Part shown: piece after piece, positions 51,201 through 63,170 of the stretch
Numbering within the stretch: the stretch's first letter is position 1
Layout of the letters: every line of letters starts with the position of its first letter
Assembly (NCBI GenBank): GCA_037577475.1
Contig: CM075193.1
Span: forward strand, 668,001-732,000
DNA length: 64,000 bases
Source of the DNA: Chaunax sp. Z400
Taxonomy: Eukaryota; Chordata; Actinopteri; Lophiiformes; Chaunacidae
Direction of reading: 5' to 3'
Translations under genes and position numbers: made by a program
The notes under the pieces: generated by a model
Database searches by the model: none
What the model was told of the DNA's origin: nothing
Seen by the model: only the letters and a program-made list of their open reading frames with translations

Positions 51201-54200
51201 CAATTTTCAGATCATAGTTAAAATGGGAGCTGATGAGGCAGTTAGTTGGAGTTCCTGTTGTTCAGGGCCTCCCTGAGTCATAAGTGTTTGTCTGTTAGCT
51301 TCCAGGTTAGCATCACTAGAACCAGCACAAATTTTACTACGTTTTCATGTCAACATTATGGATGTGGAGTAAAAACTGAGGCAGTGAGTGCAATTTAAAG
51401 AAAAGATTCTTAGACTATTTTCTAGCTCCCCTCCACTCTAATGATGATGTCACCCACTCTGTCAACATTCCTGCAACACACACCCATTATAAAATCTGAA
51501 ACCAGCCAAAATGACCCCAAACCTAAACTGTGATTTCATTAAAACCAGTCTAGATATCAAAATGTTCATTTAGCCCAGTAAAGTCCCAAGTCTGGTGACC
51601 AGTTTAAACTTTTAATCATGTTTCTGTGCTAAGGTATTGTGAACCAACGTGGCCCCAAGAGGGGCCGGTCTGACCTCTGATCACATCCATTTACCATTAT
51701 TTCTTATGGGACAATTTTTTGCATTTGTTTGCAAAATGGATTTGCAAATTGCTACCAATACCGTCACACATCATTCCCTATCAATCAACGTTTTGATGTA
51801 TTTTTCGCGCATGTGTTGGCAGCGCTACTCTTACTAGTAGTGGGTAAAAAAGCATATGGATTAATAATAGCCAATGTGCTGATTAATGAAAGATTTCTCT
51901 CGTGGCTGTAAATATTTTGATGTTGACTGGTTATGTCACTTCCTGTAGCTTCAGTAACCTTGGGATCCTCCATGTGACCAAGAAAGGTGTGGTGGAGGTT
52001 TTGAGCAGGAGGCTGAGAGAAGAGAGGAGGAGACAGAAAGGAAGTCATTGTCACCTGACAGGTAACCTCGCCTCACCGGCATGACGCTAACAGCCTCTTT
52101 CAGAATATGGCCACCTAAACCTGGCAGACTGTTTCAGCTGTATCCGTTGTTTAGATTCAGAGGAAAATTCCATCCTGAAGGAGGCCAAGGACCTGGGGAA
52201 GGTGATGGATCTGAACATCGTCAGGTTAAAGTTCACCGCCTACCTGCAGGACAGCAATGGAGGATTCACCAGAGCGCTGAAACCCGTCGTCTCCAATCCC
52301 ATCTACGACAGCAGTGAGTCCAAACATCCCAAAATCTGACTGAAGCTCAGCATCGAAGCAGGGTTAACTGTTTTTAACACTTTGGTGTCAAAGCTAGGAA
52401 CATGCGAGTGCTAGCCAGTCACAATTAGCTGTCTAAGCTTCTGTTTTCTTTTACGTCATTGTAACGTTACAGCTACTTTGTGACCTTTTGTTCTCGGGAT
52501 TGTTTTATACCAATTGCCATGGTGATGTCATTTGTTTTGGTCAAGAATATGGTTCTATCCTGTGTTGTGTTGTTGGTGTGTCACTAGTTACAAGTTCGGA
52601 TACTATCGGATACTTAAAAAACAGTGACAGACAAAGCTTCAAGTCATCAACAGCAAAGATCGGATGACAAAGAAAAGCCTCTGGGCTTACTTCAGGAACA
52701 TTGCCATCTAGCCAGGATGTAGTTAAATATCTTTATTGATTAGAGCATATCTATGTAAAAAGAGGAAAACGCCGACTGGAGTCTTTTGTGAGACTTTTTA
52801 CTTTGACATTCTTTAATCAATAAAGGCATTTTAACTACATCTTTGTCTCGATGTTAGTTTTCCTGAAGTAACCCCAGAGTGAAAAACTCCTCCATTTTAC
52901 AGACAGAAGCTATTTAGTAAGCTGCAGTCGCTAGCTAGCTAGCTTCCTAGCTCACAAAAAAGTAAGGTATATCAAGGTGTATGGAAGCCCAATTCCGCCA
53001 ATGGGATGATAGTGATGTCATCTATCAACACAGTAAACATGGGATTCATACATTCAGATAAATGAATCCTCATTAATTCTGTTTCTCCTGCAGAATCACC
53101 CAATGCCTCCAACCTGAAGATCTCTCGGATGGATAAAACATGTGGCACGGTGATTGGAGGAGACGAGATTTTCCTGCTCTGTGACAAAGTCCAAAAAGGT
53201 GAACACATTTATTTGATGTAAATCAGTCAGATTTCGATTGATGATGTTTAGTATAAAGAAAACACCAGTAAAGTGAAAATACTGTTGATAATTATAGTTG
53301 GTTTAAACAGGTGGATAAAGAATTAACAGGTTATTTCTATCAGTATTCATTTACTTATAATTGATCAGAATTTTACTGTCTCTGAATTGGGAGATATATT
53401 CCATCATGCCTCTGTGCTGCTCTTTGTAGATGACATTGAGATCCGTTTTTATGAGGAAGATGATGAGGGAGGATGGGAGGCGTTTGGTGACTTCTCACCC
53501 ACCGATGTTCACAAACAGGTGATGTTCCTAAAGAATCTTGAAGCCTGATGTTTTTACATTGTGAAGCCGCCTATGTAAGCGCATACATATATATAAACTA
53601 CATCTGATACAAACTACATCTGATACTTAAACTAAATCTAGTACTTAAACTACATCTGATACTTAAACTACATCCGATACTTAAACTACATCTGATACTT
53701 AAACTAAATCTAGTACTTAAACTACATCTGATACTTAAACTACATCTGATACTTAAACTACATCCAATACTTAAACTACATCTGATACTTAAACTACATC
53801 TGATACTTAAACTACATCTGGTACTTAAACTACATCAGATACTTAAACTACATCCGATACTTAAACTACATCCGATACTTAAACTACATCTGATACTTAA
53901 ACTAAATCTAGTACTTAAACTACATCTGATACTTAAACTACATCCGATACTTAAACTACATCCGATACTTAAACTAAATCTAGTACTTAAACTACATCTG
54001 ATACTTAAACTACATCCGATACTTAAACTACATCTGATACTTAAACTACATCCGATACTTAAACTACATCTGGTACTTAAACTACATTGGATACTTAAAC
54101 TACATCCGATACTTAAACTACATCTGGTACTTAAACTACATTGGATACTTAAACTACATCTGATACTTAAACTACATCTGATACTTAAACTACATCTGGT

Positions 54201-57200
54201 ACTTAAACTACATCTGATACTTAAACTACATCCGATACTTAAACTACATCTGATACTTAAACTACATCCGATACTTAAACTACATCTGGTACTTAAACTA
54301 CATTGGATACTTAAACTACATCTGGTACTTAAACTACATTGGATACTTAAACTACATCTGATTGAAGATAATTTTTTCAAAGAGAAATACAAAGTTTGGC
54401 ATAAACTGATGTAAGGGTTCCTCCCATACTAACTGTGTATCTCTTTCCTCAGTACGCCATCGTGTTCAAAACGCCGCCTTATCACAGCACAGAGATCGAG
54501 CGACCCGTCACCGTATTCCTGCAGCTGAAGAGGAAGAAGGCCGGGGACAGCAGCGACCCCAAACAGTTCACCTACATACCGCAGGTCCAAGGTCAGCCCC
54601 AGCATCGCTGCATGAATGCAAGTTAACAGTGTTCAGCGAGGTGATGCCTCTGAATCAGGAGCTCTGACAGGAAGGTGTTTGGCTTTAGGGTTAAAGGTCA
54701 TAGGTTTGGGGTTCCCCTCGGTGGAAATAGTTGGTATGCTCTGAGCGTCAGTCCTCACCTCCTCAGTCTTCAGGTTCATGAAAAGGATGGAAACGTTTTT
54801 CAGTCCTCCCCCAAATGCTTTAGTTATCTTTACATTTCCTCCTGTCATCCTCCTATTCTTCTCTGTTGCAGACAAAGAGGAGGTGCTGAGGAAGAAGCAG
54901 AAGCCGCTGCCTCACTATGAACCCTGGAGAGGAGGAGGAGGAAGAGGTGGAGGAGCTGGAGGATTTGGAGGAGGAGGAGCTGGAGGAGGAGAAGGTAGGA
55001 TATTTAGCATTAATATACTCCTTTAGAAATCGTGTTTCCAACATGAAGAAGAATCATATGTTCACTGTAGCTCCGCCCCCACAGCCTGTTCAAGGCGTAA
55101 CTGTCGCTCCTTCACTGTTCCTCTCTCCTCTGTACAAACATTATGAAGGTGTGATGGGGGGTCATTATTGGTCGCCATGTAACAGGGACACTAAATGATT
55201 GTTATGTTATTCTGCCGGATACCGATGTAAAACGTCACTCTAGATGCTCTGTTTCACATCACGCCTCTTTTTACTGAAGCATTCTCTGTGTTTAAAGGTC
55301 TTGTGTTCCCTGCTGCAGGATTCCAGTTCAACCAGCAGATGAATGGAGCAGGAGGAGGAGGAGGAGGAACAGGAGGAGTGTTCTTCTCTGGAGGCTTCGC
55401 AGGCTTCGGCGGAGGGGGAGGGCCTCAGATGTCAGGCTCCACCCCTCAGACAGGAGCTACCCAGCAACAGACAGATGGAAGAATGACAGGTCAGACTGGA
55501 GGACCAAGTGGTTCACCACTACAACAGCAGCTGTTTCAGATTGGTAAGACGCTGCATGAAGTAAATCCATGACACATTAGAATAGATTGGAGATGTTTGT
55601 GTCAAATTAATATTTGATGTACATCCCGCTTTGCTTTGTGTTTCAGCTGCCGCCCTCCACAGCCGAGCCTCCCAGAGTGCCAGACAGACCGCCGCTGCCC
55701 TGCTGCAGTACTGCAGCACCGGGGACGCCGGGGTCCTTCTGTCAATCCAGAGACACCTGTGTGGTGTCCAGGACGGAAACGGAGACACGTGAGTTTGTGT
55801 TATTTTTTTGTTCGGCTGAGGTTCCAAGTTTTATCATATCGAGGTTTGATGTTGTTTTATCTTCCCACAGTCCTTTGCACCTGGCCATCATCCATCAGCA
55901 GACAGGTGTGATCCAGCAACTGATCCACACTCTGCTCAGCAGCCAGCAGCAAAACATCCTCAACACAACTAACCACCTCCAACAGGTAGCTAACGTCTTG
56001 TTAATCCACCTTAACACAGCTAACCACCTCCAACATGTAGCTAACGTCTTGTTAATCCACCTTAACACAGCTAACCACGTCCAACATGTAGCTAACGTCT
56101 TGTTAATCCACCTTAACACAGCTAACCACCTCCAACATGTAGCTAACGTCTTGTTAATCCACCTTAACACAGCTAACCACCTCCAACATGTAGCTAACGT
56201 CTTGTTAATCCACCTTAACACAGCTAACCACGTCCAACATGTAGCTAACGTCTTGTTAATCCACCTTAACACAGCTAACCACGTCCAACATGTAGCTAAC
56301 GTCTTGTTAATCCACCTTAACACAGCTAACCACCTCCAACATGTAGCTAACGTCTTGTTAATCCACCTTAACACAGCTAACCACCTCCAACATGTAGCTA
56401 ACGTCTTGTTAATCCACCTTAACACAGCTAACCATGTCCAACATGTAGCTAACGTCTTGTTAATCCACCTTAACACAGCTAACCACCTCCAACATGTAGC
56501 TAACATCTTGTTAATCCACCTTAACACAGCTAACCACCTCCAACATGTAGCTAACGTCTTGTTAATCCACCTTAACACAGCTAACCACCTCCAACATGTA
56601 GCTAACATCTTGTTAATCCACTTTAACACAGCTAACCACAGGTAGCTAATGTCTTGCTAAGTCCTTCGATAAGGCTAACTATATCTGACAGGTAGCTTAC
56701 CCCTAGTTAACACCTCTCAACAAAGCTAACCACATGACAGGAAGTTTACTCCTCATTAACCAATCTTATGACATCCAACAGGTTAGTAACTCACCTGATA
56801 ACACAGCAATAATTTAATTGATCAATTTCATTAATAATAATCCACCTAACTGACTACAACACAGCTAACAACTTCAGATCTAATTAACTCTGACAGGTAA
56901 CTAGCTCCATGCTAACACATCTCTCAACCATAACTTAAGTTACTAACCTGATGACTAACCACAAATAGCTAACGTAAAAGGTCACCTGACCACTAACTGC
57001 ATCACCTGTTGTCTCTGCAGACTCCTCTCCACCTGGCAGTGATCACACGACAGGTGAAGGTGGTGGAGGTGTTGCTGAGAGCAGGGGCTGATCCCAGCCT
57101 GCTTGACAAAGATGGCCGCAGTCCCATCCACCTGGCAGCACTGGCTGGAGACAGCTCCACACTCCGTCTACTGTTGGCTCACCTAGGAGAAAGCCACACC

Positions 57201-60188
57201 CACCTGGTCAACAACCCCGATTACCATGGTGAGAGAACCAATCGTCAAATAGTGTCATGTGATAATATTTCTAGAGCAACTTAAGTGAAATATCACCTGT
57301 ATTACTCAGGTCTTCATCCTCTACACCTGGCGGTGAGGAGGGATGGTGAGCGCTGCCTCCGCCTGCTGGTGGAGGGCGGAGCCAAAATCAATGCACCTGA
57401 GCACAAGAGTGGAAACACTGCCCTCCACCTGGCGGTCAGAGAAAACCTATTCAAGGTGGCGTGTACTCTCATCACAGAGGTACGACACACATGCCACCTG
57501 TACACCTGTACAGCTACTCATTAGTGACATCACAGCGTTACATCATCCGCTCTGTGTTTTTTGCAGCTGAAGGCAGACGTTAATGCCTGTACGTTCGGAG
57601 GAAACACACCTCTTCACCTGGCAGCCAGTCTGGGCTCACCGACTCTCTGCTCCATGCTCGTCGCCGCAGGTGAGACACGCTGAAATAGACTGAGGGCAGA
57701 TAACCAAAACGTTTCCTTTGTTTAGTCAAGAAATCAACATGAGTGAAGACAGGGCTTTTATATGGTGGCCCTGAGAGGACAGTACACTGCAGTGCAAGAA
57801 AACGGATTCAATTTTACAAACTGTTCCCCAAAAACATTCCTAAGCTAATAACTAGCATGCCGAGGCTAGTGACCGAGGATCTGCTACTGTTACAACTGGT
57901 CATTAGCATTCAAAAGCACAACAAGGCTAGCAGCTCACTGGATCAGCTACTGGCTTGGCTGGTGATTCGGTTTCAGAAGCTAGTTACTACCATGCCAAGG
58001 TAGCATGCTGAGGCTAGCGATCTACTGGTTGGAAACTAGCTGGAAACTAGTATGTCAGGGCTAACAAGATTAATTATTGATTTCACTCATCATTTCCTAT
58101 GGTGTATTTTGTATTTCACTGGCTCCACTCTGCCAATAAAATACAAAAGAAGAAAATGACAGCCCACATCAGTAGCTAATCCAGCTAGTTACCAGTTCAG
58201 ACAGCTAATGACCAGTCGAGTCAGTAGCTGCTCCTGTGGGTTAGAAGTATGAGTCAGAATGTAAATCAACCTGACGTTAACTCCTGAAACTAAATCTTTA
58301 AAAAGTCTTTCACAAATTTCCGATGAAAGAGTGTAAAATAAAGACGGAAACATATGCTAGTGACTAAATGACGGACGTTCTTCAGGTGCTGATAAGAATA
58401 TAGAGAACGACGAGCCGCTCTTCTTCAGCTCCTCTTCTGATGAAGAGCAGGATGAAGTTGAGCCAATCAGAGAGGAGGTCAAAGAGCAAGAGGCCGCCTC
58501 TCCACCATTCAACCCTCGTAAGAGACCTGCGGGAGGACACACCCCTCTGGACCTTGCAAAATGCCAAAAGGTAAATGGGCTATCCATTCAAAATAAAAGG
58601 ATTTCATGATACTACAGAATCAATTTACTATCTATTTATGACCAAATACCTCCAGGACAAATGATTGCATGCTAACATGCTAAATTAAAATGCTTAGCAT
58701 GGTAAACATTATTCCCTTTGTTAGCATTTAGCTCACAGAGCTGAAATTATGACTGTAAACTGTAACAAAAACAAAACACAGAATTACACCTGATTCACTG
58801 TCTGGACTCCATGTTTTCTATTCTGAGCATCACACAAAGCACTTCAAGTGTACGTCTCACATCTGATCCAATAATTTAAAAGCTGGACAATGTTTTACAG
58901 AATCTGGATGATTCTGACAAGACAAATCAACACTGAAGCTGATCGTCGGTTCAAATATTTTTACTGTCTGGTCTCCTCAGGTGAGGAACCTGTTGAACTC
59001 CAGACAGAGTCCGAAGTCGAGTCATCACAGTAGTAAGAAGATGAAGCCGAGCAGCACCAAAGGTTCGTTATTTATCAGCTGAAGTCACCGGAGACTGCCT
59101 GAGTGGACATGTCCGCTGTCTGAGGCCACAGTTCAATCAGAAACAGAAATAAAGGTCAAGCTAAAGCTAACAGAAAGAAAACAACAGTTTATCATTTTGA
59201 AAGTGTTTTTTTCCCCCAACTTTGCTGTTAAAGTTGGTAACCAAAGATTTTAATCTGACATGAGTCAAGTTTTTAGCAAACGTTTGTGAAACATACCTGT
59301 GCTGATGTTGCAGAGGTGGAGGCTTCAGGGCTGGATGAGGACACTCTGTCCAGGCTGGTGGAGGTTTTGAGCGTTGAAGACGTTCCCTGGAAGAAACTGG
59401 CAGAGAAGCTGGGGATGATGACGCTGACTCACCTGTATGTGGACAGTCCGACGCCCTGCCAGCACCTGCTGCAGCACTACAAGGTAATTCATGCTCTACA
59501 GAGACACAGAGCCTGGAGACGCCATCATGTTAATACAGCGTCTCTGTGACGGCGGTGCCTCTAAAGTGTCTGATGTCCCTGCGCCTGTCTGTTCAGCTGG
59601 GTGGAGGTCCCGTCCAAGGCCTGGTTGATGCGCTTCAGTCTCTGGGTCTGACAGATGGAGTCCGACTGCTGAGAAACACGGAGCTACGAGATGATAAACA
59701 CAGCACAGGTAACACACACACACACACAAGTCATGTTATTCTGATTATATTCACTATTCAAAAAACATTTGAAATATATTCACGGTTTACAGACATAAAT
59801 CAACATATCAGCACCTTCAATTTGTTTTCTCAGCTTTTCTCTACATGATTTATAAATATTTTGCAATAAATGGCTATGCTAGAGTAAATAAAATGTTAAA
59901 TTAGTATAAATAAAATCATATTAGTATTAATAGCTATATCACTATAAAATGTTATTTTAGTGTAAGTAACGTTTTTTTTTTACAATAAATAAAGTTAGTA
60001 AATTTCAGTGACACATTCATGAAATAAAGAATCAGTAAGTAAATGTTTGCGTTTTTCCCTCATGAATGTTTTCCTGTTTTTTCAGCCACTCACCTTGTTT
60101 CTATTTCTATGCCCAATCAGATGCCGTTGACAGCGGCTTCGGCAGCCAGCCAATGGAAGAAGAGGAGCCACATGTGGCCAGTCAGTGA
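45285..60188 (+). CDS. nfkb2: NF-kappa-B p100/p52 subunit
   Basis: This is the precursor that inhibits RelB and is cut to p52 in non-canonical NF-kappa-B signalling. Twenty-two coding exons join in frame: 45285-45323, 46798-46873, 48531-48571, 49980-50078, 50678-50829, 51949-52061, 52155-52313, 53094-53198, 53430-53518, 54453-54591, 54872-54994, 55319-55543, 55647-55788, 55871-55985, 57021-57228, 57310-57479, 57567-57669, 58386-58570, 58981-59062, 59314-59483, 59597-59708, 60121-60188. They give 904 residues, close to human as I recall. The Rel homology domain (about 50-340) has the DNA-contact loop [16 protein letters not shown]; a basic RKKQK follows, then the glycine-rich processing region (about 350-420). 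Ankyrin repeats (about 500-765) show six PLHLA-type cores. A death domain covers about 795-882, and DSGFGS (886-891) is a beta-TrCP degron. Exons 11-12 are GGA-rich. Confidence 0.97.
47666..48050 (-). pseudogene. 28S ribosomal RNA fragment, antisense in an nfkb2 intron
   Basis: On the + strand the sequence follows the reverse complement of eukaryotic 28S rRNA in order: CCCGGCTCCAAGCCAGCGAG, CTTCTTACCCATTTAAAGTT, AAGACCTCTAATCATTGGCT, CTCCAGCTATCCTGAGGGAA, ACCGATTTGTATGTCAGGAC, GGCCTCCACCAGAGTTTCCT, GGGCCGGTGGTG. About 385 bases remain, with many substitutions and small gaps, so it is an old, non-functional insertion. The sense rRNA strand is opposite to nfkb2. It sits in the intron between coding exons 2 and 3. 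No flanking poly(A) tail was clear. Confidence 0.88.
49590..49815 (+). mobile_element. 3' end of a teleost retroelement with TTGAATTGAATTGA tail
   Basis: AAAGTGCCTTGATATAACTT, then GTGATTTGGCGCTATACAAA and TAAATTGATTTGAATTGAATTGA form a very common teleost repeat end. The tail consists of short TTGAA units. It lies about 165 bases before nfkb2 coding exon 4. Confidence 0.7.
51490..51740 (+). repeat. Interspersed repeat 'AAGTCTGGTGACCAGTTTAAAC', copy 2
   Basis: The second copy of the family at 40985-41205, in the intron before nfkb2 coding exon 6. The two copies share order and orientation over some 220 bases. Confidence 0.8.
53596..54362. repeat. 18-bp minisatellite, about 42 copies, in an nfkb2 intron
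   Basis: The unit ACTACATCTGATACTTAA repeats almost without indels between coding exons 9 and 10. Variants differ at a few positions: ATCTGATAC, ATCCGATAC, ATTGGATAC, ATCTGGTAC and AAATCTAGTAC. They recur in clusters, which points to higher-order duplication of several units. Because 18 is a multiple of three, a false 185-codon frame opens on the minus strand. The array begins about 77 bases after the exon 9 donor. Confidence 0.97.
55959..56641 (+). repeat. 51-bp minisatellite copying the end of nfkb2 exon 14 and its splice donor
   Basis: The unit runs from GTAGCTAACGTC to CTCCAACAT. Copies start at 55986, 56037, 56088 and so on every 51 bases to 56598, and a shortened last copy ends at 56641. 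The last 27 bases of each unit match the last 27 bases of coding exon 14 at about 24 positions, so exon end and donor were amplified together. In the copies the donor reads CAACAT|GTAGCT instead of CAACAG|GTAGCT. The frame stays open with exon 14 to a TAG at 56643-56645. More degraded GCTAACCAC-type units continue to about 56980. Confidence 0.95.
58665..58760. repeat. GCTAAC-rich interspersed repeat, copy 4
   Basis: CATGCTAACATGCTAAATTA and TTGTTAGCATTTAGCTCACA place this short stretch in the family seen at 7340, 32620 and 32930. It lies in the intron after nfkb2 coding exon 18. Confidence 0.5.
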
Positions 60189-61045
60189 CAAGAAGGAAAT
60201 AAAATCCCATTGAGCAGCTTCGGTCATCTCATAGTGGAGGAACCAGGACTCTGAAGAACTGGACTTAAATATGTAGACCAATCAGAGTCTCTACTGGTTT
60301 GAATCTGTTTCCAGTAGTGTCGGACTCTGTTACTTTGACTGCGTTCCAACAAGCAGGTTTAAAATGAATAAGCTTTTTGTCTTGTGAAATTTCCAGTTTT
60401 CTGTCTGGTCACCAGAACGCAGCACGTAGGGACATCATCAGAGCACTCTCTGTTTATCAAAACTTTTATTATCATTCTATTAAATATAAAAGATCCATTT
60501 TATGGAAGCCTATTGATGCCAGAAGAAAAAGATTTTATATGTTATAAATGACAAAAATAAAAAAAAATGTAAGTAAAACTTCAAATTGTAATAATTTTAT
60601 TATGAAATAATTTTGATTCAAAATAAAAATATTTTAGTCTTAAGTTGGTAAAAAAAAACTTGTCAAAATTATGACACTAAGTGAACATTGTGACAGTTGA
60701 AAGTTCAAAATTATAACTTTATAAAAAATATTTAGTGTGCAGATTGATCAGGAATGGAAATCCAAAAAATCAAAATGAAAAAAAATTGTCGTAAAAACAA
60801 GCATGAGATTCTCAGGATGCCCAGGTGTAAGACAGAGAGAAGTCCTTTATGTTGTACCTTTTCCTTGCAGTTCTTGTTAATAGTATATCAGAGAAAAAGA
60901 TTTTTTTCCCGTTATTTTAAATTTGTGTCGTTGAGTTTGAGTCTTTTACGTCGTCATCAGTCGAGTTGAGGCTGTTTTACTAATACTGTGTATTCATGTG
61001 TTTTCTCTTAACCAAACAGCCTGGAGATGAAATCATCAACTTTGA

Positions 61046-61051
61046 ATAAAA
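61046..61051 (+). terminator. Likely nfkb2 poly(A) signal
   Basis: AATAAA lies 858 bases after the stop codon. Another AATAAA at 60198-60203 is only ten bases past the stop and is less likely to end the main transcript. Several AATAAA-like words in the A-rich DNA around 60560-60640 could also serve. Confidence 0.55.
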
Positions 61052-61074
61052 ATGACTCTCAGACCGTCTTCAGT

Positions 61075-61950
61075 TTCTCTTTTTATTTTAGTCTCTAAGC
61101 CTTTAAAACATGTTTCACTATGACCTCATAGGATGTAATAGTATGTACAGCTCTCTATTGACAAGGCGGCAGCTAAAACATTCAGACCGCAGCAGGCCAA
61201 AAGAAAAAAACTTTCATTGAAATCAGCCTTCATCAATAAAATTGAACAGAATAAATAAAGTTGTGGATCAAATACCTCTGAGGTTTGACATCTGCTAAAT
61301 CTAAAATATCTAAACCAAAGTGCGCTAAAACGCAGCGAGTGCTAGGTAGGCGGTCAGCCCATCTCCAATATGGCTTCTCAAAGTGAACATTTATTTACAA
61401 GAGCTGAAAGCAGCCGTGAGTTTTAGACGGATTAATCTTTAACTGCTTTAGTGCGACAAAAACACAAGGGTTACTTGGGGGTAAATGCGTCCCAGTGGGA
61501 GTCCAGCATCAGTCTTAACCTCCTGAAGCAACCAGTACACTGACAGTCGTCTGGCGGAGGATGAGATAAATTTAAAATCGTCTTCATGAAATGTTGGACG
61601 TTAAATTACGGAGATCGTCAGGAATCATGAGGGCTTGGAAGCAACGGAGGACAGTCAAACTCGAGCTGATCCTTCACCATTTAACATATGAAGGTGTTGT
61701 GGTTGGCAGATTGATGACGTTTCCACGGTAGAGCTGCAACTCACAAAACCTTCATCGCCTTTAAACTGATCGAGATCAAACCACAGCCGTTCTTCATACA
61801 GCCTGTTCACTCCTTATTAACGCTGTTGTACCAAAATCAGCTACAATTCTCCTAGAGGGCGCTCTAGGAGTCTTAAATGAATTGGAGTGAATGGAGCTAA
61901 ATGGGTAAAATTATTATTTTCACCTACTTCTACACAAAAAAGTCCAAATT
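61075..61950 (-). other. Possible 3' UTR of a convergent gene
   Basis: Read on the minus strand, an AATAAA lies at about 61081-61087, only some 30 bases beyond the nfkb2 signal. The DNA from there to about 61850 looks single-copy, lacks open frames, and is less AT-rich than typical intergenic DNA here. In mammals PSD lies tail-to-tail with NFKB2 at this point. No coding exon of such a gene is inside the window, so this is an inference from position. Confidence 0.3.
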
Positions 61951-62071
61951 TTATTTAAGTTTATGCAAATATAGTATTGATTATGTGAAAACACACCAAT
62001 ATTCTTTCATTTTTCTTACAAGGAAGGCAATTTTGCCACCCACAAACTGCTAGCATTCTGCTAATCAATGC

Positions 62072-62402
62072 TCATTCATTCATTCATTTTCTGTAACCGC
62101 TTACCCTGTGTAGGGTTGCGGGGGGCTGGAGCCTACCCAGCTGACTTTGGGCGAGAGGCGGGGTACGCCCTGGACAAGTCGCCAGTTCATGGCAGGGCCA
62201 CATAGAAAGACAAACCACCATTCACACTCACATTCACACCTACGGTCAATTTACAGTCATCAATTCACCTATATTACATGTTTTTGGTGGTGGGAGGAAG
62301 CCAGAGAACCCGGAGAAAACTCACGCAGACACGGGGGGAACATGCAAACCCCACACAGAAAAGTCCAGGCCCACAGTGGGATTTGAACCCAGGACCTTCT
62401 TG
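62072..62402 (-). mobile_element. L2-type retroelement or L2-tailed SINE
   Basis: On the minus strand the element starts near a tRNA B-box-like GGTTCAAATCCC (about 62385), runs through GTGTCTGCGTGAGTTTTCTC and TGAACTGGCGACTTGTCCAG, then TAGGCTCCAGCCCCCCGCAA, and ends in TGAATGAATGAATGAG at 62072-62088. I know this ~330-bp sequence from many teleost genomes; the ATGA-type tail is what L2 machinery leaves. Whether it is a LINE fragment or a SINE is not certain. Confidence 0.8.
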
Positions 62403-62859
62403 CTAATGAATGCTGATTGGTTAATTAATGATTTACGACTGATTGCGACACGACACCCTTCATCGAAGTCTCTCGGGGTCTACAGACGTTTTTGAAATGG
62501 AATTGAATGAATATCTAAAGGAGGACCAGAAGGACCTTCGTTTCTGAAAGCCAAATGTGGATCTGGTTAATGTAATAGCAGAGATATTCCACCGACAATT
62601 AATACCGTAAAGTAGCTTGTGGTGCTACCAGAGAGTGCTACCAATGCTACAACTTAAATAAAGGTATTTCACAACAATTGAAGCAGCAAAAATTATTTTT
62701 TCTTCATAAACGTTTAATTTAGGGCTTCTGCTCCATAGAGCTCCATTCATTTTGGATTACCTCACAAGTGCCCCCTATATACCCGGAAGTTCTGAGAGTG
62801 GTATATCTCTACTACTATTATAATATCTCTGGCCAAACCTCAAAGAACACCAGAACTTT

Positions 62860-63170
62860 TTCCCAATTAAATCGTTACCACCAATAGGAATGCTGAATTT
62901 ACATATTATTACCGTCATGACTCACAGAGGTTTTTTAAAATGGACGATGACAGTGCTCCATCAGCTCGTGCTAAAAAAAAATCAACATATCGCTTAAGGT
63001 TCCACTGGTGTTGGCGGAGAACGTTCTCTGAAGTAGGAGCTAAAAAGTTTTTAAATTCTAAATACAATCATTCCATGTTCTTGTGGTGTGAGTACAAGAA
63101 AGGAGGGATTTCCTACAGTCCAAAACCATCTTTAGAAGTCTCATTTCAGACGTACTCTGAATAGAAAACT
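62860..63170. repeat. Interspersed repeat 'GGTTCC...GAGAACGTTCTC', copy 3
   Basis: GGTTCCACTGGTGTTGGCGG, GAGAACGTTCTCTGAAGTAG and GAGCTAAAAAG match the family at 15890 and 31290 in order but with clear divergence. Confidence 0.5.

Noticed and set aside
53835..54392. 185-codon frame of [16 protein letters not shown] repeats on the minus strand
   Set aside because: It is the antisense of the 18-bp intronic minisatellite; the unit length keeps the frame open by arithmetic.
55895..56629. 244-codon minus-strand frame of [17 protein letters not shown] repeats
   Set aside because: It is antisense to the 51-bp array and has no gene context. The plus-strand frame is kept only as a possible intron-retention product.
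53596..56641. CRISPR-like regular repeats
   Set aside because: Repeats follow each other directly without unique spacers, and the DNA is vertebrate with introns.
62380..62400. tRNA gene suggested by GGTTCAAATCCC on the minus strand
   Set aside because: There is no tRNA cloverleaf or clear A box upstream; the motif belongs to the head of the retroelement.
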